A DNA stretch of 64,000 bases from Consotaella salsifontis (GTDB taxonomy: Bacteria; Pseudomonadota; Alphaproteobacteria; Rhizobiales; Rhizobiaceae), in assembly GCF_900167365.1 (NCBI RefSeq), contig NZ_FUXL01000007.1, positions 186,001 to 250,000 on the forward strand, written 5' to 3'. Each line of letters starts with the position of its first letter. Within the stretch, counting starts at the first letter, position 1. Below, piece by piece: positions 1 to 9,796 of the stretch. A program made the translations under genes and the position numbers. The notes beneath the pieces are model-generated. The model saw only the letters and a list, made by a program, of their open reading frames with translations, was not told where the DNA came from and did not search any database.

Positions 1-2
1 CC

Positions 3-785
3 ACCTGGTTCAAGATCAAGGGCGTCAACTACTCCATCTCCTCCGCCTGCTCGACCTCGAGCCATTGCATCGGCAATGCCTACGAGACGATCCAGATGGG
101 CAAGCAGGACATCATCTTCGCCGGCGGCTGTGAGGACACACACTGGACGCTGTCGGTTCTGTTCGACGCCATGGGCGCGCTGTCGGCCGACTTCAACGAG
201 ACGCCGGCCCGCGCCTCGCGGGCCTACGACAAGAGCCGCGACGGCTTCGTCATCGCCGGCGGCGCGGGCGTCCTCGTTCTCGAGGAGTACGAGCATGCGC
301 GGGCGCGCGGCGCCAACATCGTCGCCGAGCTCGTCGGCTATGGCGCAACCTCGGATGGCGCCGACATGGTGGCGCCGTCCGGTGAGGGCGCAGTTCGTTG
401 CATGCGGATGGCGCTTCGCGATCTCGACGGTCCGATCGACTACATCAACCCGCATGCGACATCGACAGTGGTTGGCGACCGCATGGAGATCCAGGCGATC
501 CGCGAGGTTTTCGGCTCCGAAATTCCGCCGATCTCCGCCACCAAGTCCCTGACCGGCCATTCGCAAGGGGCGACCGGCGCGCACGAGGCCATCTATTCGC
601 TTCTCATGATGAAGCATGGCTTCATGGCCGAAAGCGCCCATATCGACGAGATCGATCCGGAGTTCGCGGACATCCCGATTTTGCGCAAGCGGGTCGACGA
701 TGCGCATCTCGACCGCGTGCTGTCCAACTCCTTCGGGTTCGGCGGCACCAATGCTTCGCTCGTGTTCCAGCGCGTCAACGACTGA
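3..785 (+). CDS. fabB: Beta-ketoacyl-ACP synthase I (FabB), 5' truncated by window edge
   Basis: This condensing enzyme joins malonyl-ACP to a growing acyl-ACP in type II fatty acid synthesis. The reading frame is open from base 3, so the N-terminal third lies outside the window; 260 residues remain. The nucleophile cysteine sits in SSACSTS (Cys16 of the visible part). The two catalytic histidines are in NPHATST (about 151) and [14 protein letters not shown] (about 186), with the conserved Lys just before the latter. The FabB-type Cys-His-His set supports KAS I rather than KAS III. The stop lies 10 bases before the fabI start, so the two genes are almost certainly co-transcribed; in this bacterial group fabA usually precedes them. 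Confidence 0.96.
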   Translation, partial: TWFKIKGVNYSISSACSTSSHCIGNAYETIQMGKQDIIFAGGCEDTHWTLSVLFDAMGALSADFNETPARASRAYDKSRDGFVIAGGAGVLVLEEYEHARARGANIVAELVGYGATSDGADMVAPSGEGAVRCMRMALRDLDGPIDYINPHATSTVVGDRMEIQAIREVFGSEIPPISATKSLTGHSQGATGAHEAIYSLLMMKHGFMAESAHIDEIDPEFADIPILRKRVDDAHLDRVLSNSFGFGGTNASLVFQRVND

Positions 786-795
786 GGAGGCCGGC

Positions 796-1638
796 ATGGC
801 GGACCTGATGAGGGGAAAGCGCGGCCTCGTGATGGGGGTCGCCAACCGCAATTCCATCGCCTGGGGCGCCGCCAAGGCGCTTGCAGACCAAGGGGCCGAG
901 ATCGCTCTTACCTATCAGGGCGACCAGTTCGGACGGCGCGTCAAACCGCTCGCCGAGGAACTGGGGGCCAAGCTCGTTCTGCCATGCGACGTCGAGGACA
1001 TCGCGTCGGTGGATGGCGTGTTCGCCGCTCTCAAGGAGAACTGGGGCACCATCGACTTTCTGGTCCATGCCATCGCCTTCTCCGACAAGAGCGAGCTCAA
1101 GGGCCTTTATGCCGATACCACCCGCGACAACTTCACGCGGACCATGGTGATCTCGTGCTTCTCCTTCACCGAGGTGTGTCGGCGCGCCGTCGACATCATG
1201 GAAAACGGCGGTTCGATCGTAACGCTGACCTATAGCGGCTCGACGCACGTCATGCCGAACTACAACGTCATGGGCGTCGCGAAAGCAGCCCTCGAAGCCT
1301 CCGTGCGCTATCTCGCGGCGGATTTCGGGCCGCGCAACATTCGCGTCAATGCGGTGTCGGCGGGTCCGGTGAGAACGCTGGCCGGGGCCGGCGTCTCCGA
1401 TGCGCGCCTGATGTTCAACTATCAGCGCCGCAACGCGCCCCTACGGCGCAACGTGACGATCCAGGAGGTCGGCAGCTCCGTTCTCTATCTGCTGTCGGAG
1501 CTCGCCAACGGCGTCACCGGCGAGATCCACTTCGTCGACTCGGGCTACAACATCATGTCGATGCCCGCGCTCGACGAGCTGAAGGCGCAGGAGCATCGGC
1601 AAGGCATCATTGGAGACGAGGGCGAGGACACGAAGTAG
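796..1638 (+). CDS. fabI: Enoyl-ACP reductase (NADH), FabI
   Basis: It reduces trans-2-enoyl-ACP in the last step of each fatty acid elongation cycle. The frame is open further upstream, but the ATG at 796 follows a GAGGAGG ribosome site directly after the fabB stop and gives the normal family length (280 aa). Tyr146, Tyr156 and Lys163 fall at the same numbers as in E. coli FabI, and the nucleotide-binding segment GVANRNSIAWG is near residue 14. This pattern (Tyr-X6-Lys) separates FabI from ordinary SDR enzymes (Tyr-X3-Lys). The last 32 bases overlap the 3' end of the convergent EAL-domain gene. Confidence 0.97.
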   Translation: MADLMRGKRGLVMGVANRNSIAWGAAKALADQGAEIALTYQGDQFGRRVKPLAEELGAKLVLPCDVEDIASVDGVFAALKENWGTIDFLVHAIAFSDKSELKGLYADTTRDNFTRTMVISCFSFTEVCRRAVDIMENGGSIVTLTYSGSTHVMPNYNVMGVAKAALEASVRYLAADFGPRNIRVNAVSAGPVRTLAGAGVSDARLMFNYQRRNAPLRRNVTIQEVGSSVLYLLSELANGVTGEIHFVDSGYNIMSMPALDELKAQEHRQGIIGDEGEDTK

Positions 1639-3202
1639 CGTCCCCCTGCTCCGGCAGGTTCTGGCCGCCTATGGTCGCCGCGCCCAAGGGCGCGGCCGCG
1701 AGGAGCGCAACAACCTCATCGCTCGGCACCGCGCGTGAGACGAGATAACCCTGGCCATACCGGCAACCCAGCTTGCCCAGCAAAACAAGCTGCTCCTCGG
1801 TTTCGATCCCCTCGGCCGTCGCCCAGACGTCCAGGACACGCGCCAGGGCGACCATCAGGCGCACGATCTTCTGCTGACGCTCGTCCTCCAACAGAGGCGC
1901 GACGAAGCTGCGATCGATCTTGATGCGGGCGAAGGAAAAGTTCGAAAGCTGGGCGAGGTTCGAATAGCCCGTGCCGAAATCGTCGAGAGCGACGGCGACG
2001 CCCTCCTTCTGAAGAAAGGCCAGAGCTCGGGCCGCGGCGGGAAGGTCGCTCGCCAGCGATGTCTCGGTGATCTCGACCTGCAAGCGTGACGGCGCGAATC
2101 CGGTTTGGCCGAGGATATCCATGAGCCGGCGCTCCCACCCTTCCGTCTCCATATGCACCGGACTGATGTTGAACGACAGGAAGATGTCCTCCGGCCATTG
2201 TCGCGCGTCGACGCAGGCGCGTTTCAGGAGTCGCTCGGAAAGAGCATCGATCAGCTGCCTCTCCTCCGCGATGGGAATGAAGACGTCGGGCGGGACGAAG
2301 TCGCCCCCAGACTGCCGCCAGCGGGCAAGGACCTCCAGTCCGACGATGCGGCGCGTGTCGATCTCGAAAATCGGCTGGTAATAGGGCTCGATGCGATCGG
2401 CCTCAATGGCGTCCAGGAGGCGGGCCTCGATGTGAGCCGCGCGATGTGTGCGCCCCAGCATGGACGCTTCATAGATTTGGCTGCGGGCCTTGCGCTGCTT
2501 CTTCACATCCCGAAGGGCAAGATCCGCCAGCATGGCGACCTCCGGCCCTGCGCCATGCTCTGGCCAGAGAGCGTACCCCACGGACCCGGTGAGACGGATC
2601 GACTCGCCGCTGGCTGCGACCACCCGCCGATCGAGGCATTCCAGTATTCCCGCCTCCACGGCGCGATGGCTATCGGCACTGGTTCGACCGACGACGATCA
2701 CAAAGGTCCGATTCGCGGTTCGCGCGACAAAGCCGCTGCCAGCCACCTGCCTCAGGCGGGTGGCAAATGCTCTCAGCGCCGTTTGGCTCGCCGGATCTTC
2801 GAAGACCCCGCCAATCCTGCCGACATCGTCGAGCTTGACGACAAAAACTGCGAAGCGGCCGCTTGCCGGCAGTTCAGTCAGGTGCCGGAGCAAAGCGTTG
2901 CGGTTGGGCAGATCGGTCAACTCGTCGTGATCGACGATCCACATTGCTGCAGCCTCAAGTTCCTTGCGCTTTCTGACTTCCGCGCCGAGCCGCCGCTGCA
3001 ACGCTGCGACCAAGCCAAGCGTCGCCAGTCCGGCGAAGGCAACGCTCAGAACAGCATTGTCAAAAGCTGGAAGCCGGTGAAGAATTATGTACTCACTGAT
3101 CCTGTACGCGAGGTCGAAACGAACGGCCGCCAGCCACACCGCCGCGCCACATAAGAAGACAACAAATGGAACGAACCGGAAGTTCGCTCGATAACCGGTC
3201 AT
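1607..3202 (-). CDS. Membrane protein with degenerate GGDEF and intact EAL domain
   Basis: A 531-aa protein with two N-terminal hydrophobic segments (about 10-30 and 45-66), a GGDEF-like domain (about 88-240) and an EAL domain (about 255-520). The position of the GGDEF signature reads RTANRTF, so diguanylate cyclase activity is unlikely. The EAL domain keeps the residues needed for c-di-GMP hydrolysis: Glu290 (as EVL), Asn345, Glu377, Asp407-Asp408, Lys428 and Glu464. I therefore infer a phosphodiesterase whose GGDEF domain may act as a GTP sensor. The ATG at 3202 gives the complete membrane region. The 3' end overlaps fabI on the other strand by 32 bases. Confidence 0.9.
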   Translation of the reverse strand: MTGYRANFRFVPFVVFLCGAAVWLAAVRFDLAYRISEYIILHRLPAFDNAVLSVAFAGLATLGLVAALQRRLGAEVRKRKELEAAAMWIVDHDELTDLPNRNALLRHLTELPASGRFAVFVVKLDDVGRIGGVFEDPASQTALRAFATRLRQVAGSGFVARTANRTFVIVVGRTSADSHRAVEAGILECLDRRVVAASGESIRLTGSVGYALWPEHGAGPEVAMLADLALRDVKKQRKARSQIYEASMLGRTHRAAHIEARLLDAIEADRIEPYYQPIFEIDTRRIVGLEVLARWRQSGGDFVPPDVFIPIAEERQLIDALSERLLKRACVDARQWPEDIFLSFNISPVHMETEGWERRLMDILGQTGFAPSRLQVEITETSLASDLPAAARALAFLQKEGVAVALDDFGTGYSNLAQLSNFSFARIKIDRSFVAPLLEDERQQKIVRLMVALARVLDVWATAEGIETEEQLVLLGKLGCRYGQGYLVSRAVPSDEVVALLAAAPLGAATIGGQNLPEQGDATSCPRPRLQ

Positions 3203-3627
3203 TGAAACTGACTGCCTTGATATGATGCCGCCCTCTTTCGCAAATGCAGCCTTACTTCTTTATTTTTTCTACAAGCCTAGACATAAAATCGAATTGTCTC
3301 ACCCTTGACGTGCATCTCAGAAACGCACATCGTCCTCCGCGCGTATTTGCTTTGGCGCTAAATAGTTTTGTCGGCTTATCTTTCCAGGGTTGCGACTATC
3401 CCTCAGCGGCCAAGCGACGCAGCGCTCAGGGATCGCGCTCAAGCGACCAGCGAAGGACGCTTGCGACAGGGCGAAGGCGGTTCCACGGGCTCCTCTTCAG
3501 CGCCATGATCCGAATCGCATCGGTTGCATCTGTTGCGCTCCGCCAATGGCGGGGTATGGTTCATGCGCCGGCCGCAGCTGCTCCGGCGATGGTCGGCCCC
3601 ACGCTCCTCGACCGCCAGGAACTCCCG
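3203..3627 (+). other. Long divergent intergenic region, promoter-bearing
   Basis: These 425 bases separate two divergent genes. No convincing coding sequence is seen. The first 100 bases next to the EAL gene are AT-rich compared with the surroundings, as expected for promoters. An inverted repeat, AGACA and TGTCT separated by 11 bases, lies at 3279-3299. A TTGACG hexamer sits at 3304-3309. An open frame continues upstream of the dehydrogenase start, but its composition and lack of a recognisable domain argue against translation. Confidence 0.45.
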
Positions 3628-4602
3628 ATGCCCCACCTTCTCGTTGCGGGGAAGCTTCATCCCGCTGGTCTTCACCTGCTCGAAGAGCTCGGTCGGCGAG
3701 GTTACACCCACGACTATGTCGAGGAGATCGCCGAGAGTGCCTACGCACCGCTGGTACACAACGCCGATGCGCTGATCATGCGCGTGCAGCCGCTGACAGC
3801 CGCAACCATCGCCAAGGCTCCTCGCCTCAAGGTGGTCTCCTCCCACGGCGTCGGCGTCGATCTGGTGGATATCCCGGCCCTCAATGCTCGCGGCATCGCC
3901 TTGACGATTCCTGGCATGGCGAATGCGACTTCCGTTGCCGAGCACGCCATGCTTCAGCTCCTTGCCGGCGCGAAGCAAGCGCTCAAGGCCGATCGTATCG
4001 TCCGGGAAGGTCCCGGTGCCTGGGGTTGGCGCAACCGGATGGAGTCTCGCGAGATTTCGGGAAAACGGCTCCTCATCCTGGGCTTTGGACGCATCGGCCG
4101 CACCCTTGCCCGCATGGCGGCCGCTTTCGAGATGGAAGTTCGCGCCTACGATCCCTCGACCCTTAAGCGCGGATGGCCGGAGGGCTTGGTCCAGCCGGTC
4201 ACAGACCTCAAGGAGGCCCTCGCGTGGGCCGACTTCGTCTCGATCCATGTGCCGCGAAAGGATCGCCCGCTGATCGGCTCCGCCGAATTCGCTCAGATGA
4301 AGCCGGGAGTGATTCTCGCAACCACGTCTCGCGGCGGCGTCGTTTGCGAAGTGGCTTTGGCCGAAGCGCTGGCCTCGGGCCACGTCGCAGCGGCCGCGAT
4401 CGACGTCTTCGCGGAAGAGCCGCCACGTCCGGACTCGCCCCTGCTCGTCTCGGACCGTACGATCCTGTCACCGCATAGTGCGGGCCTGACGCAGGAAGCC
4501 GGTGCGCGCATGGCCGTAACGTCGGTCCAGAACGCGGTCGACTACCTGGAGGGCAGGCTTGATCCGGCTTTCCTCGTCAATGGCGAGGCGCTCGGCCTCT
4601 GA
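3628..4602 (+). CDS. D-2-hydroxyacid dehydrogenase, NAD-dependent (phosphoglycerate dehydrogenase-like)
   Basis: A 324-aa member of the D-isomer-specific 2-hydroxyacid dehydrogenase family, oxidising or reducing a 2-hydroxy/2-keto acid with NAD(P). The dinucleotide-binding motif GFGRIGR lies at 152-158. The catalytic trio is Arg235 (TTSRGG), Glu264 (VFAEEPP) and His283 (LSPHSAG). The start at 3628 has an AGGA site 8 bases upstream and gives the usual length; the frame is open another 384 bases 5' but without family similarity. There is no ACT domain, so it is shorter than SerA. Substrate is not deducible; it stands alone, convergent with the hydrolase gene. Confidence 0.88.
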   Translation: MPHLLVAGKLHPAGLHLLEELGRRGYTHDYVEEIAESAYAPLVHNADALIMRVQPLTAATIAKAPRLKVVSSHGVGVDLVDIPALNARGIALTIPGMANATSVAEHAMLQLLAGAKQALKADRIVREGPGAWGWRNRMESREISGKRLLILGFGRIGRTLARMAAAFEMEVRAYDPSTLKRGWPEGLVQPVTDLKEALAWADFVSIHVPRKDRPLIGSAEFAQMKPGVILATTSRGGVVCEVALAEALASGHVAAAAIDVFAEEPPRPDSPLLVSDRTILSPHSAGLTQEAGARMAVTSVQNAVDYLEGRLDPAFLVNGEALGL

Positions 4603-4622
4603 CGCGGAGGCCGGCGGAGGAC

Positions 4623-5315
4623 TCAAACCTGCGGGCGAAGCACGCGGCGAATTTCCGAGGCGACGCGCATAGGACGCTCCAGACAGGGAAGATGGCCACA
4701 TTCGGCGATAATCGAGAGTTCGGCGTTCGGCATCACTCCGGCCATGGCCTTCGCCGCCTTGGGATCGGAGAAGCTGTCCTTCTCGCCCCACAGCAGCAGG
4801 GTCGGGCAGGCGATGCGCGAAATCGTCGTCGAATGATCGTCCCGCCTGGCCAAGGCTTCCGCCTGGGCAAGAAAGCGGGACGGCGCGACATCGCGCGCCA
4901 TCAGCCGGAAGGCATTCGCGGCAGCCTCACCCCGGCCGTCGGACTCAAAGACGATGGTCCTCGCCATCGTCTCGAGATAATCGGGAAGCTCGCCCTCCTC
5001 GACCGCCCTGCGGCGCTCGGCGAAGACGTCGGCCGCGCCGGCGCCGGTCGCGGCCCCTGCCCCCATGACGACAAGTGCAGCGACCCTTTCGGGGGCGGTC
5101 AAGGCGACCTCTCGTGCCACATGGCCGCCGAAGGAGGTGCCAAGAACGGCGAACGGCTCTTCCGGCGCACCGCCGAGCACGGCCTCGGCACAGGCCGCCA
5201 TGGTCGGCGCGGCGGGATTGACCACCGAACATTCGAAATCGCCGCGCAAGAGCTCTACGAGCTCGGTGTAGAGCCTGTCGTCACAGGCGAGAGCGGGAAT
5301 CATGATCATTCGCAT
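4623..5315 (-). CDS. Alpha/beta hydrolase
   Basis: A 230-aa alpha/beta-hydrolase fold protein. The nucleophile elbow is GTSFGGH, the acid is probably the Asp in WGEKDSF, and the His is in ECGHLPCLE near the C-terminus, giving a complete Ser-Asp-His triad. The family includes esterases, lactonases and C-C bond hydrolases, and the substrate cannot be told from sequence. Three ATGs (5315, 5309, 5303) could start it; the first is chosen because the fold's first strand begins directly after. It lies just downstream of the pnp terminator on the same strand, and is probably a separate transcript. Confidence 0.85.
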   Translation of the reverse strand: MRMIMIPALACDDRLYTELVELLRGDFECSVVNPAAPTMAACAEAVLGGAPEEPFAVLGTSFGGHVAREVALTAPERVAALVVMGAGAATGAGAADVFAERRRAVEEGELPDYLETMARTIVFESDGRGEAAANAFRLMARDVAPSRFLAQAEALARRDDHSTTISRIACPTLLLWGEKDSFSDPKAAKAMAGVMPNAELSIIAECGHLPCLERPMRVASEIRRVLRPQV

Positions 5316-5378
5316 GGGCGTATAATTTGTCCCGATCAGCGCGAACGGCAAGCCCGCCACGCCAACGGAATCGGCAAG

Positions 5379-5413
5379 AAAAAGGTCGGAGGGCTACCCG
5401 CCCCCCGGCCTTT
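5379..5413 (-). terminator. Rho-independent terminator after pnp
   Basis: Read on the minus strand, a 14-bp stem (right arm 5400-5413, left arm 5381-5394 in plus coordinates, one C-A mismatch and one G-T wobble) with a 5-base loop is followed by five T. It lies 31 bases past the pnp stop and would end the whole rimP-to-pnp transcript. Confidence 0.85.
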
Positions 5414-5443
5414 CCATATCGAAACAGAAGACGAAGCGGACTG

Positions 5444-7582
5444 TTAGTCCTGCGTGTCGTCCTTCTTGTCTTCCCGCTTGATCTCCTCGCCGGTCTTCTG
5501 ATCGACGACCTTCATGGACAGGCGCACCTTGCCGCGCTCGTCAAAGCCCATGAGCTTGACCCACACCTTGTCGCCTTCCTTGATCACGTCGGTGGTCTTG
5601 GCGACGCGCTCGGAGGCGAGCTGCGAGATGTGGACGAGGCCATCCCGCGAGCCGAAGAAATTGACGAAGGCGCCGAAATCGACGGTCTTCACCACTGTAC
5701 CCTCGTAGATCTCGCCAACTTCCGGCTCGGCCACGATGGAGTGAATCCACTTCTTCGCCGCCTCGATCTCCTTTGCCGAGGAGGAAGCGATCTTCACCGT
5801 GCCGTCGTCCTCGATATTGATCTTGGCGCCAGTCTTTTCCACGATCTCGCGGATGACCTTGCCGCCCGAGCCGATGACTTCACGGATCTTGTCGACAGGA
5901 ACGGTCATGACCTCGATGCGCGGAGCAAACTCGCCGAGTTCGGCGCGGCTCTCGGAAAGCGCATTGGCCATCTCGCCGAGAATGTGCAGACGTCCGCCCT
6001 TGGCCTGATCGAGGGCGACCTTCATGATCTCCTCGGTGATGCCCTGGATCTTGATGTCCATCTGCAGCGAGGTGACGCCCTCGGAGGTCCCGGCCACCTT
6101 GAAGTCCATGTCGCCGAGGTGATCCTCGTCGCCCAGGATGTCGGAGAGAACAGCGAAGCGCTCGCCCTCCTTGATCAGGCCCATGGCGATGCCCGCCACC
6201 GGCCGCTGGAGCGGAACACCCGCATCCATCAGGGCCAGCGAGGTGCCGCAGACCGTCGCCATGGACGACGAGCCGTTGGACTCCGTGATCTCGGAGACCG
6301 CGCGCATCGTGTAGGGGAACTGCTCCTTGGCCGGCAGCATCGGATGAATGGCGCGCCAGGCAAGCTTGCCATGCCCGATCTCGCGGCGGCCGGGCGAGCC
6401 CATGCGGCCCGTCTCACCAACCGAATAGGGCGGGAAGTTGTAGTGAAGGAGGAAGGTCTCCTTGTAAGTGCCGGTCAGCGAATCGATGAACTGCTCGTCC
6501 TCGCCGGTGCCCAGCGTCGCGACGACCATCGCCTGGGTTTCGCCGCGGGTGAACAGCGCCGAGCCATGGGTGCGCGGCAGAAGGCCGACCTCGGCGTTGA
6601 TCGGGCGGACGGTCTTCAGGTCGCGGCCGTCGATGCGGCTGCCCGTATCGAGGATGTTCCAGCGAACGATCTTGGCCTGGAGATGCTTGAAGACGGTGGC
6701 AACCGCTTCCTTGTCGAAGCGCGCCTCGCCATCCTCGGGCAGGAACGCGGCAGTGACCTTGGCCTTGGCCGCGTCAACGGCGGCATAGCGCTGCTGCTTG
6801 TCGGTGATCTTGTAGGCTTCGCGCAGGTCCGACTCGACGAGGCCGAGCATCTCGTTCTCGAGCGCCGAATGATCGTCGACCGAATGTTCGCGCGGCTCCT
6901 TGGCGGCGTGCTCGGCCAGCTTGATGATCGCATCGATCACCGGCTGGAAGCCCTTGTGGCCGAACATCACGGCGCCGAGCATCACGTCCTCGGGCAGTTC
7001 CTGCGCCTCGGACTCCACCATCAGCACGGCGTCTTCGGTGCCGGCGACGACGAGATCGAGCTTCGACTCGGCCATCTCGTCGATATGGGGATTGAGCTTG
7101 TACTGGCCGTCGATGTAGCCAACGCGCGCGCCGCCGATCGGGCCCATGAAGGGAACGCCCGAAAGGGTCAGCGCGGCCGAGACGGCGACCATCGCCAGGA
7201 CGTCGGGGTTGTTCTCGAGATCATGCTGGAGGACCGTGACGATCACCTGGGTGTCGTTGCGGTAGCCCTCGGCGAAAAGCGGGCGGATCGGGCGGTCGAT
7301 GAGGCGCGAGATGAGCGTCTCGGATTCGGAAGGACGTCCCTCGCGCTTGAAGTATCCGCCGGGGATCTTGCCCGCCGCGAACGCCTTTTCCTGGTAGTTG
7401 ACCGTCAGCGGGAAGAAGTCGACGCCGGGCTTGGGCGACTTGTCGGAAACGACGGTCGCGAGCACCGTCGTCTCGCCGTAGCTGGCCAGCACCGCGCCGT
7501 CGGCCTGACGCGCGATCTTACCGGTCTCCAGCGTCAGAAGACGGCCGGCCCAGTCGATTTCCACCTTGTGGCTATTGAACAT
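5444..7582 (-). CDS. pnp: Polyribonucleotide nucleotidyltransferase (PNPase)
   Basis: A 3'-5' phosphorolytic exoribonuclease of mRNA decay, trimeric, normally part of or near the degradosome. The 712-aa product has the two RNase PH-like domains (first about 10-210, second about 310-540), a KH domain (about 555-615, with the [12 protein letters not shown] core) and an S1 domain (about 620-690), ending in a charged tail. The ATG at 7582 begins [11 protein letters not shown], the normal start in this group; a longer frame upstream runs through the hairpin-bearing spacer and is not used. It is the last gene of the rimP operon. Confidence 0.97.
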   Translation of the reverse strand: MFNSHKVEIDWAGRLLTLETGKIARQADGAVLASYGETTVLATVVSDKSPKPGVDFFPLTVNYQEKAFAAGKIPGGYFKREGRPSESETLISRLIDRPIRPLFAEGYRNDTQVIVTVLQHDLENNPDVLAMVAVSAALTLSGVPFMGPIGGARVGYIDGQYKLNPHIDEMAESKLDLVVAGTEDAVLMVESEAQELPEDVMLGAVMFGHKGFQPVIDAIIKLAEHAAKEPREHSVDDHSALENEMLGLVESDLREAYKITDKQQRYAAVDAAKAKVTAAFLPEDGEARFDKEAVATVFKHLQAKIVRWNILDTGSRIDGRDLKTVRPINAEVGLLPRTHGSALFTRGETQAMVVATLGTGEDEQFIDSLTGTYKETFLLHYNFPPYSVGETGRMGSPGRREIGHGKLAWRAIHPMLPAKEQFPYTMRAVSEITESNGSSSMATVCGTSLALMDAGVPLQRPVAGIAMGLIKEGERFAVLSDILGDEDHLGDMDFKVAGTSEGVTSLQMDIKIQGITEEIMKVALDQAKGGRLHILGEMANALSESRAELGEFAPRIEVMTVPVDKIREVIGSGGKVIREIVEKTGAKINIEDDGTVKIASSSAKEIEAAKKWIHSIVAEPEVGEIYEGTVVKTVDFGAFVNFFGSRDGLVHISQLASERVAKTTDVIKEGDKVWVKLMGFDERGKVRLSMKVVDQKTGEEIKREDKKDDTQD

Positions 7583-7809
7583 GGATTTGCCTTTGGTTGG
7601 CCCGCCGGCGCAGCGCGCGGCGAGGCGATTTCGGGTTTGGCCGAACCGCGCCATGGGCAAGACAACAGGAGGCTTCCTTGAGAATCGGCGCCTTGACGCC
7701 CTGATCCCGCCGGGGGAAGCCTCCGGCAATCCTGCCCCATGACCGTTCGGGACGGCTCGGCGCGGCGCATCGTGCAGCCGGAGAGCCATGCCCTTGTCGG
7801 GGCTTCGAA

Positions 7810-7840
7810 AATCCGGCGAAGGAGCTTCCTTCGCCGGATT
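7810..7840 (-). terminator. Perfect 14-bp hairpin with short T-run between rpsO and pnp
   Basis: Arms 7810-7823 and 7827-7840 are perfectly complementary with a 3-base loop. On the minus strand the stem is followed by TTTTC, so it may act as a partial intrinsic terminator after rpsO or as a processing site in the pnp leader. Confidence 0.7.
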
Positions 7841-7844
7841 GCTG

Positions 7845-7894
7845 GCCTTTGGCGGATTTGGCTTCGCTCTAAAGCGACCAGGTCCGCCAAAGGC
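7845..7894 (-). repeat. Branched inverted repeat, 12-bp outer and 5-bp inner stems
   Basis: Outer arms 7845-7856 and 7883-7894 pair perfectly. Inside them, TCGCT (7864-7868) and AGCGA (7873-7877) form a second small stem with a 4-base loop. In the transcript it comes directly after rpsO and before the T-run hairpin. It may protect the rpsO mRNA 3' end or be an RNase III target. Confidence 0.6.
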
Positions 7895-7949
7895 GTTGTT
7901 TTGCGCTCTCTGCTCGAGCGGGAAGCCATCGACTTCCCGGCATCGAGTT

Positions 7950-8219
7950 TTAGCGGCGCAGTCCGAGACGACCGATGAGGTCGCTGTAGCGCTGCTCTTC
8001 CTTGTCCTTCAGATAGTCGAGGAGGCGGCGGCGCTGGGAAACGAGCTTCAGGAGGCCACGACGGGAGTGGTTGTCCTTCTTGTGGGTCTTGAAGTGCTCG
8101 GTGAGGTTGGAAATGCGCTCCGAAAGGATCGCAACCTGAACCTCGGGCGAACCCGTGTCGCCTTCCTTCGTTGCATATTCCTTGAGAAGTTCGGCCTTGC
8201 GCTCGGGCGTGATCGACAT
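7950..8219 (-). CDS. rpsO: 30S ribosomal protein S15
   Basis: An 89-aa S15, which binds the 16S rRNA central domain early in assembly of the small subunit. The sequence begins [12 protein letters not shown] and contains the conserved TGSPEVQVA and [19 protein letters not shown] segments, at standard length. It sits between truB and pnp in the usual order. In E. coli S15 represses its own translation through its leader; whether this holds here cannot be judged from sequence alone. Confidence 0.98.
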   Translation of the reverse strand: MSITPERKAELLKEYATKEGDTGSPEVQVAILSERISNLTEHFKTHKKDNHSRRGLLKLVSQRRRLLDYLKDKEEQRYSDLIGRLGLRR

Positions 8220-8372
8220 CGTATTCCCTTTCTTTCATATACGGGGTTTATCGTCGCCCGAGGCCGGGATGTCGTCCAGCCAGGGCCATTCAGGCGCCGC
8301 GAAATCCGCGACGCTTCGCGGGCATATAGGCGAAAGCGGCGGGAAATACCAGCCGCGCCCGCCGTCTTGGCT

Positions 8373-9371
8373 CTAGCCGCGCGCGGCGGCTGTGCCACCG
8401 AAGACGCGCTTCGGCTTGAAGGAGCCCTGTTCGATGGCTCCGAGCGCCACCAGGCGCCCCGCCTCGGTGGCCATGACCTCCTCGCAGAAGGCAGGAACGT
8501 TCGCCCCGCGCAGCAGCACGGAGTTTCCGAGACGCACCCGACCCGCCTGATCGGAGCTCAGCGTCACCTCGTAGAGATCGTCGAGGGCGGCGGCCGCATC
8601 GAACAGCAGCCCGTCCAGGGCCCCGAAATTGACGACGCGCGCCTTTGCGCCCGCCTCCGCCGCCTCCGCGTCCAATTGCTCGCGCCCCTGGTCGGCGGCG
8701 GCTTCCACCTCGTCCAGCGTCACCATCTCTTCCTCGGAAAAGCCCCCGACGGACGTGCGACGCAGCTCGATGATGTGTCCGTAGCAGCCGAGATCGCGCC
8801 CGAGGTCGCGGGCAATGGCGCGCACATAGGTGCCCTTGCCGCACTCTGCCTCGAGAACAGTGGTCGCCTCGTCCACCATCTCCACCAGCTCCAGGCGATG
8901 GACGGTGACGGTGCGAGCCTCCAGCTCCAACTCCTCGCCCTCGCGCGCAAGGTCATAGGCCCGCGCGCCATCGATCTTGACGGCGGAAAAGCGCGGGGGA
9001 ACCTGGGCGATCTCGCCGACGTAATCGAGGAGAGCCTCGCGGATCGCCGCCTCGCTCGGCCGCGCCTCCGACATGACGGTGAACGGGCCTTCCGTGTCGT
9101 CCGTCGTCGTCTCGGCGCCCCAGCGCACGGTGAAACGATAGACCTTGCGCCCGTCCATCACGTAAGGAACGGTCTTTGTGGCATCACCCAGCGCGATGGG
9201 CAGCATGCCCGAGGCCAGAGGATCGAGAGTGCCGGCGTGGCCCGCCTTCTGGGCGAAATAGAGCCATTTGATCTTGCCGACCGCGTCGGTGGACCCCATG
9301 CCCTTGGGCTTGTCCAGCACCAGCCAGCCCGAGATCGGACGCCCTTTGGGCTTCTTGCCGCGCCGCGCCAT
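8373..9371 (-). CDS. truB: tRNA pseudouridine(55) synthase
   Basis: It converts U55 of the T-loop to pseudouridine in nearly all tRNAs. The catalytic Asp is Asp50 in [15 protein letters not shown], and the N-terminal motif [13 protein letters not shown] is typical. At 332 aa it is within the family range, with a C-terminal PUA-like extension. The ATG at 9369-9371 overlaps the rbfA stop by one base (ATGA), indicating translational coupling. Confidence 0.97.
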   Translation of the reverse strand: MARRGKKPKGRPISGWLVLDKPKGMGSTDAVGKIKWLYFAQKAGHAGTLDPLASGMLPIALGDATKTVPYVMDGRKVYRFTVRWGAETTTDDTEGPFTVMSEARPSEAAIREALLDYVGEIAQVPPRFSAVKIDGARAYDLAREGEELELEARTVTVHRLELVEMVDEATTVLEAECGKGTYVRAIARDLGRDLGCYGHIIELRRTSVGGFSEEEMVTLDEVEAAADQGREQLDAEAAEAGAKARVVNFGALDGLLFDAAAALDDLYEVTLSSDQAGRVRLGNSVLLRGANVPAFCEEVMATEAGRLVALGAIEQGSFKPKRVFGGTAAARG

Positions 9372-9796
9372 CAGGCATTCTCCCCATCGTCGTCGTCATG
9401 ATCGAGATCGCGCGCCACCTCGGGCGAGCGCAGAAGCGCATCGATCTTCGCGGAATTTTCGAAGGATTCGTCGGTGCGGAACCGCAGCTCCGGCATGGTC
9501 TTCATCTGGCGCAGGGACGGCGCGAGACGCCCGCGCAGATACCGCGCCGCATGGTTCAGCGCCTTGACGTAAGGCTCGGTGTCGCTTTTCCCCAGCACGG
9601 TGACATAGGCGGTCGCGATCTTCAGATCGGGCGACATACGCACCTCTGAGACCGTCACCAGCGCGTCATGAAGCGTTGGATCGTCGATCTCCTGGCGCTG
9701 CAGGATGCCCGCAAGCGCATGGCGCACCATCTCACCGACAGAGAGCTGGCGTTGGGAAGGACCTTTCGCGCGGCCCTCTTTTCTCTGCATTGCCAA
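9371..9796 (-). CDS. rbfA: 30S ribosome-binding factor A
   Basis: A 141-aa late-maturation factor for the small ribosomal subunit with a KH-like fold; it is needed for 16S processing and cold adaptation in E. coli. Recognisable segments are [32 protein letters not shown] and the [16 protein letters not shown] tail. An acidic C-terminal run (DHDDDDGE) is present. The stop overlaps truB. A second ATG two codons in is an alternative start. Confidence 0.96.
   Translation of the reverse strand: MAMQRKEGRAKGPSQRQLSVGEMVRHALAGILQRQEIDDPTLHDALVTVSEVRMSPDLKIATAYVTVLGKSDTEPYVKALNHAARYLRGRLAPSLRQMKTMPELRFRTDESFENSAKIDALLRSPEVARDLDHDDDDGENA

Larger units (their letters stand above)
7583..7949 (-). other. 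rpsO-pnp spacer with structured RNA
   Basis: This 367-base gap between rpsO and pnp holds no credible gene. It contains two tandem hairpins (listed separately). In enterobacteria the same spacer holds an rpsO terminator and an RNase III site controlling pnp; a similar role is inferred here. Confidence 0.6.

Noticed and set aside
5327-7681. A 784-codon open frame antisense to pnp
   Set aside because: It is the mirror of a strongly biased GC-rich gene; the translation is low-complexity and His/Leu/Asp/Gly-rich with no domain, while the opposite strand encodes an unmistakable PNPase.
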